Part shown: piece after piece, positions 36,106 through 48,400 of the stretch
Layout: every line of letters starts with the position of its first letter
Position numbering within the stretch: the stretch's first letter is position 1
From: Pomphorhynchus laevis
Lineage: Eukaryota; Acanthocephala; Palaeacanthocephala; Echinorhynchida; Pomphorhynchidae
NCBI GenBank assembly: GCA_012934845.2
Contig: WNNJ02000217.1
Coordinates: forward strand, 94,212 to 158,211
Length of the DNA stretch: 64,000 bases
Direction: 5' to 3'
The notes under the pieces: generated by a model
What the model saw: only the letters and a program-made list of their open reading frames with translations
Told to the model about the DNA's origin: nothing
The model's database searches: none
Translations under genes and position numbers: made by a program

Positions 36106-37165
36106 GATTAGAAGAATACCACAAGGTGGGTTAAGAGCTAATATCAGCTGCAATGTCTATAGCATCAGAGAGCGGAACGTTAGTGTAGAGGTACACAATG
36201 TGTACCAGTCGTTGTAATTTTATTTTTGAATCTATAATGTGGGATCAAATAGATGGATTGGCAATGGGCAACCCTCTTGCTCCTGTATTGTCCGAGTTAT
36301 ACATGAGGAATTGGGAAAATTCTATTGTCAATAGTATTGATGGATTTGTCAAGTGGTTTTGATATGTTGACGACGTATTTTTGGTTGCTCAGAATTGTGT
36401 TACACAGGATTTTCTTACCCACACGCTAAATTCTAAGGATTCTCGAATTCAATGGTGCGTTTCTTCTGAATCTAATGTGGGTATACCTTTTCTCGGTGTC
36501 TTGATTAAGCAAGTTAATTCTTCTATACTTCAAACATGTGTCTATCAAAAATTTGGTACAGGGCCATATATTGTTTCTTGGACTTCAAACGTTCCAACTA
36601 ATTGGCCTTTTTCCGCTTCTACGTCACATTACCAACGTTGCAGGCTTATCTGTTTTAACTATCACTTAATTTGTGAAAGAGAAAAGGCTATCAAACATAA
36701 TTTACTAAAATATGGTTTTCCGCTTTGGGCTATTAAGAAAGCTAAATTTAAATCTTTAGCGCATAAAAATAAAGTTTTTGGTTATAAAAAAGATTACATC
36801 ATATAGGAATACCTTTTACTAGTAACAAGTGGAATTCAGTATTTTCAAAGTTTATTAATAATAACATAAAAAATAGTTGTATTAACAAAAAGCGCATTTT
36901 TAACAGAAAATTACCTAAACTTCACAACATTTTTAAGCGTAAACCAGATTTTAACAAAGATGCAATAGTTTATAAAATACCTTGTAAAGAATGTGATCAG
37001 GTATATGTTGGTCAAACGGGTCAAGGTTTGGTTAAGCGTATTAAACAACATAATTATAATGTACGTAAAGGGACCAATTCTAGTGCTGTTGCTTAGCATT
37101 TTTGAGTTTGAATCATTTCGTTGATTTTGAAAACGCATCAATTTTATCATTTGAAAGAAACTTGT
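36106..37165 (+). mobile_element. Penelope-like element with RT and GIY-YIG, rearranged
   Basis: A minus-strand piece (36110-36215) reads VYLYTNVPLSDAIDIAADI, an early reverse-transcriptase block. From 36236 the plus strand reads DGLAMGNPLAPVLSELYM, YVDDVFLV, then a thumb region, KLHNIFKRKPDF and the nuclease IVYKIPCKECDQVYVGQTGQ. The element is thus folded on itself at its front. A few breaks are present. The 141-residue frame 36381-36806 is its longest open part. Confidence 0.75.
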
Positions 37166-38818
37166 TATCTCGAAATTAAATTACAATTAATTATTCCAAT
37201 ATTAAATTATTTTAATTTTTTCAATTTGTTTGTTTTTCTAATTGTATTATTATTTTGTTTTGGTTTAGATTATATTATAATTTATTATTCTACTTTTAAA
37301 TTATTTTTATTATTAAATTCGTATTTTTGTCACTTATTTTAATATTTTAATTTTAATTTTAATTTTAATTGTATAAATGTTGCAAGCACGGGGAAAACAA
37401 AATGTGAAATTTTTTTTGTAATCCTGATGATGATAGCAGGAGCTATCGAAATATAGAATTTTAATCAAATAAAGGATATTTTCTTCTTCGTTCCTATAAT
37501 AACTAGCTATTGTTATTATAGCTACCACAAATGTCATGAGAAACAGCTTTTAATTTTCACTTATAAAATGGATTGAAACGTACATTTATGTAATTTGTGT
37601 CAGTACGATGGCTGTTAAATTTAATCACGCGATAGCTACTCTGATATAAACACATTCTCTTTTACACTGAAAAAAATTTGTAAATAAAATAAATAAAATT
37701 AAAATTGTAAATAAATAATTTAATAATAAATAATATATAATTTCATTTTTTAATAAAAATGAATAATAATGTTAAAATAAATAATGTGTAAATATATTTC
37801 CTTAGCAATTTAAGTAATTTATTTTTCTAAATATATTTTTATAAATATATTTTTTCTTTCATATTTATGGTTTATGCATCCGTATATAATATAAACAAAG
37901 TTAAATTTGAAATTAAATTTAAAAATTAAATAATTTAATTTTTATACAGAGCCTTCGTAATTGCAACTTTAAAATTTACTGTGAAATTTGATTTAGTTTA
38001 TATTCTTCAAATTAATTGTAATTAGTTGTAGTTCAATATTTTAAATTTAATTTTGAAACTACTTATTTATGATTGCCACATTTCGAAGACGAATTATCGA
38101 AAATAATAAATTATTTATAAATTATTTATATAAATTAAAAATTATTTATAGTCAAATTAAATAATTAATATTAAAATTATGTTTTAAATTATTATATATT
38201 TAATTATATATTTTATTATTAGAAAATTATTCCTAAAATTATTTATAATTTTAGGAATAATATTAGTAAATAATAATAGTAAAAGTATAAAAACATTAAC
38301 TTACATTATAAAGCAAAACTCGTGTTTTTCAAGTTTCTTAAATTTGACAAGAATTATATTTTATTTGATAATTTTACAAAAATTACTAGTACTTTTGCTG
38401 CAAACTACTATTAGATATTCTAGCGCAAATCTGTTTAAATAACTCTTGAATTTGTTTAATTGTTTAATTAACAATTCAATAAATTAATTGACAAAACAAA
38501 TTTAATTAATTGGCAGTAACTTACAATTGAATTATATAACGTTTTAAATAGAAATTGCTAAAACTTTTAAACATTTAATTCTTTTTATACAAATGCCAAT
38601 TAAACTTTTCTTGAAACTTAAAATTGAAAGTTGTCGAGTTAATACCAGATGATGTAAATAAACAGAAATTGTTAAAACTTTTAAAAAATTTAATTCTGTA
38701 TATACAAATACTAATTAAACTTACCTTAATTCTTAAAATTAAAAGTTACCAAATTTTAATCGATTAACATGTTTTAGATACGCGTTTAACGGGGCTTGTA
38801 TTTAAGCTGTGTGTAACC
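37166..38818. other. region upstream of CNOT11
   Basis: AT-rich. TTTTAATTTTAATTTTAAT low-complexity run at 37335-37370. TGTATTTAAGC about 30 bases before the ATG at 38819 is TATA-like but unproven. No other gene seen. Confidence 0.4.
37424..37451 (+). ncRNA. hammerhead-like hairpin at a PLE end (divergent)
   Basis: CTGATGA at 37424-37430, then GATAGC/GCTATC stem with AGGA loop, then GAAA at 37448-37451 followed by TATAGAATTTT. Layout matches the motifs at 33912 and 51270 (CTGAAGA or CTGAAGG, different stem, GAAATATTGGATTTT). Core spacing has one extra T before stem II, so an active hammerhead is not shown. Confidence 0.35.
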
Positions 38819-39489
38819 ATGAAATTAACCGACGAAATATTGTCTAGATTTTTTTTAATAATTGACCCGGACGTGATTCCTGAATTAACTTTTTCTGATG
38901 TAGCTGATGAGTTTACAGATCTACAAAATTCCATTGATAACGAGCCGGATAAAACGGCCCTAAGTTATCTGTTATGGCAGTTATTTGTTGAACAGCGTTG
39001 GACCCCCACATTAGAAAGCAAATTAGGAGTTATTTTTCTTTTATTTAATAATAATTTGTGCTTGCCAGGATATATACAGACATTAATATCAAATTCATAT
39101 CTAAAGGCTTATCTAGAAGAAGTTGAATGTTATTCTGAAGTGGAAAGGCATTTGATGGGACGTCTCTCGCTTGATAACGGAAATCTGCCAGAAAAGTTAA
39201 TGATGACAAAATTAGGTGACCGAATTTGTATCGAATTTCTTGATGACGTTGACGACAAAGCCAAACTCCAAAATGCATTTGAACGAGTTAAGCAGCAAGT
39301 TGAACAATTACATATATTAGAAAAGGGAATTTTCCAAAGCGTGATACCTAGCACTAATGATTTTACTTTAAATAAGGATAATCCACAGCACCAAACAGCC
39401 TTAAAACAATTACGACACGCCTATTTCTTACGAATCGGAGGACAGGATAACGGCCCTCTTTTCAGATTTTTTACTCCAGAATTGATTAA
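38819..39489 (+). CDS. CNOT11: CNOT11 exon 1
   Basis: First ATG of the open frame, LTDEILSRFF onward. The donor GTAAGT at 39490 is perfect and cuts the codon after two bases (phase 2). The translated frame would otherwise stop one codon later. Confidence 0.82.
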
Positions 39490-42400
39490 GTAAGTTTATA
39501 TTGATTTTAATGTCGAACGTTACATTTATCTCTTAAATGACTAAGAAATAATCAACAGAAGGCAATTTCTTAATTGACGAAATTAAATTTTTTCCATATT
39601 TCACTGAAGACGATCATACACAAAACCTTTAGCTAAAAGTTATGTACAAATTCAGAAAATTTATGAAAAGCTAATATAAAAATTTAAAAAATATTTCTTA
39701 TTTTCTCAACAAATTTGATTTGCAGTTATTAACGGTGAAACTTAGTTAATATTTAGTAACTTTTTTGTCGTTTTCTTCGATAAGTTCTAAATAGTTAATC
39801 GATGACTTTTATTCTCGAAACGATTCACGTAGTTGTGTGAATTTCATGTATCATTTGAAGCACCTATCTGTCGAATTTTCTTAATTAAATCAAAAGTATA
39901 AAGTACAGAATTCTTTAGATAGCAGCTTAAATTATGAAATTACGTCTTTGCTGCAATATCGGAATAATACGTAATAATAAATTTAATTTATTAAATTTAG
40001 ATTACGTATTAAATTTATTAAATTTAGAATACGTCATTAGTATGTATTTGGCCTTGCTGCTATGTTGGGTCGAGGAATAGGAGGCCAAAACTTAATAACA
40101 TAGTAGTTCCTCCTGATGTTTTCTAATCCTAATTATGATACAACGTATGTTATTTATTAGTCGATTCATAAAAAGTGACTTTTATTTTAAATTTAAATTT
40201 TAAATTTAAACTTTATATGAATTATATAAGATCTAATAACAATTATTATTTATAATTTTTAATTTATAAATAATACAAAATACGTAGACTCTATTAGCTC
40301 ATCTGATTGGATGAAGAGTTTACGTTCGACATTGCTTATATGTTATCTGTCGAAACAATTATTTGGATTTAAAAATATGCTAAAAGCATAGATTTAGGTA
40401 GTATATTTTTTATGCTTCTTGCTATACTTAATAATGCTTATCGCTATGTTAATTATTATTATCTTCATTAATTATTATCTTTTAAAACAAAAATTATTTG
40501 TTATAATAATTATTTTATTTCTTTTACCTGTCTTAGTAAAAATGTCTTTACAAGTAATTATAAATGTATCTATTGATACCTAATTTAAGTGTGCGACCAT
40601 ATATTTTCAATGAAAACAAAGAAATTATTGGAATAATTCCGGATATATTTGATTTCACCGAATTAATATGGGATAATTCGTTGGACGAAGTAGTTTGCGA
40701 AATACCATTCGGTCGTGATTTATTACAAAAGTCGGCGCAAGAGCTCTTAAAGCCAGAAGAACATCATCAGCTCTTAGGTATTTATGGTTTAAAGTAAAAC
40801 ATAAATTTAAATTAAAAATTTAATTTGCAGAATGGTTAAAGATAGTCCTTGCTCCACTTAACAAATGCAGTAAGTCTCGTTTTTTAGTTGATGTACAATC
40901 TCTTTTTAATTTCAGATAAAAAAATATAAACTTTTTTCTGCTAGCTAAAATAGAAATACAGAAGGGATTTCAATTTATTTAAACCTGAAAATTTTATATA
41001 ATTTATTGCCTTAAAAAAATATAATTTAATATAAAAATATTATTTTTATATTAAAAAATAATCATAGAGTTAACACAGCATTAATATATTAATAACTTGT
41101 CCATATTAATATATTACATATATATTATAAATATATATTATATATTATATATTACATAAATATAAGAATTAATAACTAATTAATAAATTACATATATATT
41201 ATAAATATAAATAAATTATACAATGATATAAAAAAACTGTGAAGAAACTAAAGAAACTAAATCTGGAGAATTCTAAATCTTGCTGTCAAAAAATTCAATG
41301 GACAACAGATTTGACATCGTGCTGAAACTGTATTTCATTATTTCTATGCCCAAATCTTTCTGTCAATTGTTTAAGGCCAGTTCTATATACCTTTTGGTGA
41401 CGATCTCTTGACTATGGAAGAATGTTCATCGGTGGACATAACATCTTCAATTATTCCTAAATCTTCAAAATCACACAAGTCAAATAAATGTAAAGGACAC
41501 AGAAGATAGATTATCAAATTATAATTCAGTAATATTAATATTTTGTATCTTGTATATATTATTAGACGGTGATTGTAGATTGTGAATATATAATTACAAT
41601 TTTACTTAGATTAATAAATTGTACATTTCTACAAATTGTTGTATAATCAAAATAAACAGGGAATTAGTATCCTTATTGTATGTACACATCCGATTTTGTG
41701 TGTAATCAAGATGATCGTAAACTCTTTTATGTAGTTATGAATATAATTATTTATTTAAAAATATATACATGTTAGGATATATAAAGATATACATTTACAA
41801 AATTGATCGGTATTACTTTAAATTACCTATTTAATTCTATAAATGAAGTTAATAATTTATTACTAGTTAATATATTACATTGTATATTATAAATTATAAA
41901 ATCATCTTCAATTTCTTCAGCGTTTGTTCCGCTTCGTTACGGAGTCCGCATTTTCTGTCTCCATTTGGTTCTATTGTTTGAGCGGAGAACGTGGGCGTAA
42001 CATTGTAGTTTCGCGAAGTTTATTGAAACAGCATTTCATAATGTTGATGCGACGGCTTTTTTATTGTCTTCAATCAAAATGATTGTAACCTCTTTTATAT
42101 TAAGAGGTTATAATAATTAATTATTAAGACACAAATAAAGCATATTTTTATTGTAATTTCATTTGTAAACCGTGTGGGTTATATACATGCATTCAGCATG
42201 CAAATTAGCTGATGATAGTTATATTTCATGGAATAAAAGCAAAGTTGATTATTAAGCAAACATTAGGAAATAAAGCCGTTTTACAAATGACAGTGAATTT
42301 ACATGCTGGATGCTTGTATATAACCCATATGGCTTCCATTATAATCTCACTGTTTAATAGCTTTGAAACATTTCTGTCGTTGATGTAAGATCGTGATGTC

Positions 42401-45400
42401 AAAATTTAAGATGCTCTGTCCCTAGTTATAAAATTTTATCATAATTTCAAATATTTTAAACTGCTTAAAATGGTAAAAATATCATTATTTGTCAATTACA
42501 CGCTTTAAATATCAAAAATATTCAATTTTGTTAATTCAAATTTTTAAACACAATTTTATCATCAGGATTTGTTGATGATGAACAATTTCTGATTATGATC
42601 ACAGTTGGATTCATTTTTGTATTTGACAAAATAATGAAAATGCACTTTATATAACATTTTATTTTACAATTATTATAATTATTTAATTATTAATTATTTA
42701 AGTATTCAAATTTTATTTAACACTATATTTTAATTTATAAATAATATAAAGTACGTTGATCAAGTTAGTTGATCTAACAATTCAACATTAGTAGTAGCCA
42801 GAAGGCAAATCTTGGTAGTCTGGCCATTTTAAAAATTCCCTGGTCCGCACTTTTAGCCCAACCTAGCTAAACTACCATCTGTATCTATATCTACCATATG
42901 CAAGTTAGAAATTCAAGGTTTTGTCAAATACAAAATGCAATTATTTTGATTGGATACTAAGATACAATACTTTTGATTGTATCTTAGTGCAATCACTTCC
43001 ATAAATATCCTTCTATAGAGTAACTACTAGCATCTTCAGAAAATTAAATAAATAAATAAATAAAGACTTTCTTAACTACACAAAAAAAGAGAAAAAGAAA
43101 CATGCAATAAACCAGATCAGACACAACAATAGAAAGTCAGTAGCTCTTCAGTCTTCTAACTCTTTTCTTCTTCTATGGCCTCAGGTCCAGGGGGATCTGA
43201 GCCCCCAACCGATCCAACACGCCGCCTTCCGACTGAACCACCCGGGGTCTTTCACCCCCCGAAGAATCCAATCGGCGCGGACTATGCTTGGTAAAAGAGA
43301 GACGAGGAGCTTAAGAAACCTTAGCCTTTGCTCTGGGGGACGTCCTCTTGAGAAGAAGAGGTTTTCCCTTTCAATGACAGATGCTGAGCCCGTTTCAGAG
43401 CCCACCTAGCTTTCTTCAAGATACGTTTAAGTCTATCCAGGTCAGCTTTCGCCGACCAGTTCACCGTAACGGTGAACCCCAGGTATTTTACTCGACTTGT
43501 GAAGGTGGGGAGTGGTTCAAAGGCAAATATGGAAGAGAGTGCAGAGAGTGCTAATCTCTTAAGTTTTTTCTTTGTTGCGGTGGTGCCATGAAAGACAACC
43601 GCCTGCGATTTGGCGGAGTTTAAAATAAGATTGGATATGGGTAAAAGGTTTTTTAATCTTAAAAAGAAGCGGCTGATGTCAGAGACTACGTCTTTGCACC
43701 TGTGTCCAGAGAACAGGGCTGTGGTGTCATCAGCATACACCACCAGACGTTGTTCGCGTTTAAATATTTTAAATAGATTAATGGAGGCAGCAAGATATAA
43801 GATAGGAGAAAGAGGTGAACCTTGAGGCACACCCGTAATAGGATAGAACTGACGCGCATCAGGGTCGTCTTCATAATAAAACCGCTTGGTGTACAGCAGG
43901 ATCTCCACCCTGTTCACAATTCTCGCAGGCAACCCGAGGGACCGTAGAGAAGAGATCACAAAAGGAATGGAGATACGATCAAATGCAGCAGAAAAGTCAA
44001 GGAAAATAGCCACAACTAGGCGATGGCTATTCTCCCGACAAAACTGTTCCACCTCACCTACTGCTGAATGGACCGAGCGACCTTTGACGAACCCATGAAA
44101 ACCTGGAGGGATCAAATTACGCCTACTTAAATGGTCGCGGATTTTACGCGCAAGCGCTTTTTCGTAAATAGACACGAGGGAATTTTGAATCGAAATGGGA
44201 CGCAGGTCTTTAGGACATGATCAGGATTTTTTCTTAGGAATAAAAACACGCTTACTAATATTGATGCCTGCTACATCGGATGGAGAGGCTAAAAGCATTG
44301 TGACGGCCACCTCTCTTCTCTGATCAGCTGTCAAAAGCTGACAGACCCGAGAAGAAAGTGGAACGACGGATTTGGAGGTGCCCGGGAGTGGACCCCAGGA
44401 GTTAAGAATATCCGTAACAGATATATCCCTACTCCTGAAGTTACACCAAGGCGGGATTGGTTGAGGTGATTGAGTGGCTCCATAGTTGTGTAGGGTTAGT
44501 GACTCCTCCAAAACGTTTTCAAGGCCTACATTCCCTATCCAACCCAATGCTCTATCCTTCCAGCAAACAAACTTCTCCTTCTTGAAAATCTTCCAAAAAG
44601 AAGACTGAGAAGGATTAAGGCGAGCAATACTCGTCCTATCCCTACTCAGCTGGAACCTGTATCTAGTGCTCCAGTATTCATTCGAGAGGGCCTGTTTGGC
44701 GGAAGCAGAGAGATTAGGGAGGTTCAGTAATTTTGCTAGGACCTTGAGTTTCGTCGGAGTGGGATTGTATATACGACCTCTATAGGTAGACGATAGAATC
44801 GCGGTAGCTTGCGAAAAGATGTAGGTATTAAATTTGGTCAGACTCTGATTTCCTATTCGGGGAAAGAGTCGGATAGCCGCCTGAAAGAAGGCTACTCTGA
44901 TCGGATCAAAGTGAAACCTCCTTCGAAGCAATGTATCTTCCTCAATTCTCCAACGAATTAGGTCATGAGAGGTGGACAATTGTTGGCGCGACTGCTCCGT
45001 ACAGAGAGGTTTAAGCAACCACCTTGAGTGAAGCAGTAAAATGTCGAGGATTGAATTTGTTGATGTGCAATGAAAGGTGGGGGACGGTGGTTTGTGAATA
45101 AGATAACCGTTCCTAGCTCTGCGAAGTGATGCGTTGATCCAACGACCAGTTCTGTCGTTGAAGTCTCCAAGTATCATGTCATAGCCGCTATCAATAATAC
45201 CATCCAGGAGGTCGCGGTTCTTGTGAATCTCCCCTGGCCGGATGTAGACATTGGCTAGACTGAGGCGTTTACCGTTCTTACAGAGTGAAATAACTAAACA
45301 AGACAGGGCTGGACAAGAATAGTTTAGTAGGAGGGAAGACCTTAAGGAGCATTTAACTAGGGTTAAAAGAACTTGAGATGAAGATGAGTGAGGCGGGGTT

Positions 45401-48400
45401 ATGTACGGAGTGTAGTGGGAACAGATATGCTTTGGGATAAATCGAGTAATGTCCTGGGGAAGACGGATAGACCGAGTCTCCTGAAGGACTATAACATCTG
45501 CATCTCTACCGGATAAAAGTCTAAGGGCAGAAGCACCTCCCGAGTTCCACTGAATGACATTCAGTGAAAAAGGCTCACGAGTACTCTGCATTGTGATGGA
45601 TTAGTTGGAAGGGGGATTGCCTACCTAGACAGAGCTAGGTGCAGGAAGGTTACCCTTCCTGCCACTAGCCCCATCCGGGGTCGGTACTTGCCCCTGGGCA
45701 GCATCTTCATTTCCCCTATGCTGTTTGCCACTCAGCATTTTACCGATCTTGAGTGGGGGGACAGTATGGGCCGAAGCCCCCCTCTTCTTTGATTCCGGTA
45801 ATACTTTAGAAGCCGGTACGGAGGGATTGGGCCTTACCGAACCCAGGGCCATCAGGATTAGATTCTGTAGCTTTCTATATGAAACTTCATTTTTCACGTC
45901 GATGAGTTTTATAATGTCCGCATCATCCATCCGATGAGAGGATGCTTGTGAAAAGGAGGCAGGAGTCTTAGATGGCTTCTGGAAACGATTCCTATAATCT
46001 TTGAAAATTCCACATTTCCTGCCCCAGGCAGGATGGCACCCCCCGCAGTTAGAACAGGACGGGGCGGCTACACAACGTACGTCGGACAGTAAGGCGGGGC
46101 AATTAGCGGAACCGCATACCCCACAGGTAGGTGTCCCACTGCAGCTGGAGGACCAATGCCCCCATTTGTGACACCGACTGCAGTGGGGGAAAGTGAATTC
46201 ATCACTTTCAATTAACTGAAACCTGAGATTGAGACCCATAAACGGGTTGTAATTTGACTTGTCAAGTGTTTCTGCCCTATCTATAGGGGCGGAGCAAAAT
46301 CCGACGGGGATAGGTACCCCGTCCTTTCCTTTCAATAGTCTAAAATTACTGACCTTAAAGATGCGCAGAGATTTTCGAGGTCTCCATCGTCAACCCAACA
46401 GGGGAGGTTCGTTACTTTCAAGGTGGATAGGATAGGTTTCTCAGTAAGTTCACCAAAATTAGACAAATACGATCTGAAAAACCCAGTATACTCCTTTGCC
46501 ATGTCCGCCGTTGCAAAGGAGATTTTGATTTCGGAATGAAGAAACTTCACGTCATTGAATATTATCCTCGAGGGATAATTTGCACAAAAATTCTTTAGAA
46601 ATTTTTCGAATAGATTATGTCGTTGTAACGGAAGTTTAGGCTTAATAATTATAAGATTCTTTTGTTTTGGTATGGGTGGAAGCATCTCCCCATTACCAGA
46701 AAAAGTAGAAACGTTACTGACCTTCGTGTTGTGTTGAATTCCATCTAGATAAGCTTGTTCTAGTCCTTCTTTAACAGGAATTCCGACAAAATTCGTTGAC
46801 TTGCACATCATAGAGTTCTTTTGAAGCTCCGCACTTACTTTTTTCGACATTTTTCAAATAACCAGCAAATTAACATAAAAATGGAAATAATCACATAAAT
46901 AAAGTTTCTTGTCGGTTTGCACATTGATGCTGGAATCAAAATGGTTGTTAACATGTATTCATGTAACATTTTTTTGCAGGGATCACAGAAAACAAAACAC
47001 AACAATGAAACAAAAAACACTAAAATTGTACAACAAAAGTACGATACATATGTATTCATGACAAAACAATAAAAATGAAGAAATAAAATAACAAAATAGA
47101 GGAAACCAAAACATTTTAAACAGTAGATTGCAAACATAATTTATGTTATATAAAAATAAAATTAAAAAAAAATAAAAAATATTTTTTTGTTATAATCAAA
47201 GACTTTCGTTTATATAAATTTTAAGGTAAAGTCAGCTTTATTACCAACCATTAAGTTAACCTTTAGTTTGTTAATAAAAAACCCTTCTAAAATCTTACGT
47301 TTAAACTTACTAGATTCTTTTGATAATATGGTAGTTCCATCGAAATTATTAATGCTATGATCAACTAAGGCACTGCTTGTTCCACGTTTAAATGTGTATT
47401 TCTGCTGGCTTACTCTTTTATTTATACCTTGCTCACTTTGACCTACTTATATTTTTTCGCAGTCTTTACAAGGGATTGTATTAACAACGGATGGATTGTT
47501 GGTGATGGATTTAATTTTTAAAAAATTATACAATTTAGGCATTCTTTTATTGTACAAAACAATATCATGGGATGTTGAAATTTGGTTTTCATTAATGTAT
47601 TTTTTAATACGATTATTCCATATATCATTGATATATGGTATCCCAACATACTTCCGTTATTTTAAAGGACAAAACATATGATTTTTATTAGTTCGTGTCT
47701 TAATTAAAGCCTTTATAACCGCCCGCTCTGAAAATTGGTTTTCTCTTAAAGTGTCGATTATTAAGCCCTCACGTTTTTTATCTCGACAAAATCAGAGCAA
47801 ATCAAATTGTTTCGCAAAAACAATGAGCTAGCAGCAGCTACTTTCCAAGTGTTATGGGTATTTGAAGACCAGGAAACAACATTAGGTTCTAATCCAACTT
47901 TTTGAAAATCTGATGTTTTCATAGTATTGTTTGGAAACCTGCTAACACTACATCTAAAAAGTTAAAGAATTATCTTGCTCCTCCGACATTTTCCATTGCA
48001 TGTATCTATCCACACTATTTAAATTAGATAACAACCCTTTAACGTCTACGTTATCAGGAGCAACAACAAATGTATCGTTGACATAACGAACAAACATTTT
48101 AATTTCAGAAAATATATTTTTGAGATGATTATATTTCCACGATCTCATATAGAGCTCGCTAAAATAGTGTTAGAGGATTACCCATTAACAATCCATCCGT
48201 TTGTTCATATAGTTCTCCATCAATTTCAAATGTCATGCTAGTAGTACACATTTTTTCTATATCAAACCATTGATCGTATGCTAAGTTTATGTCGTCGTCA
48301 GGATTTCCTTCAGATAGCAAATTGCATGCTTTAATTTAATTTTTTAATTACATGATTTTCACAAATTTGATTTTTCATAGGCAATTTTTTATATTTTGAA

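Larger units (their letters stand above)
43044..46870 (-). mobile_element. two-ORF LINE, copy 3, antisense in CNOT11 intron
   Basis: Same family as copies 1 and 2, with the same 33-34-base gap between ORFs. The 3' end (minus strand) finishes in a TTTA microsatellite tail at 43044-43065, followed inward by AAAGTCTTTA. Each ORF has few lesions. Confidence 0.88.

Noticed and set aside
46835-47137. A hydrophobic 100-residue membrane protein on the minus strand
   Set aside because: AT-rich Phe/Cys/Leu-heavy translation overlapping the LINE 5' end; no start context or family.
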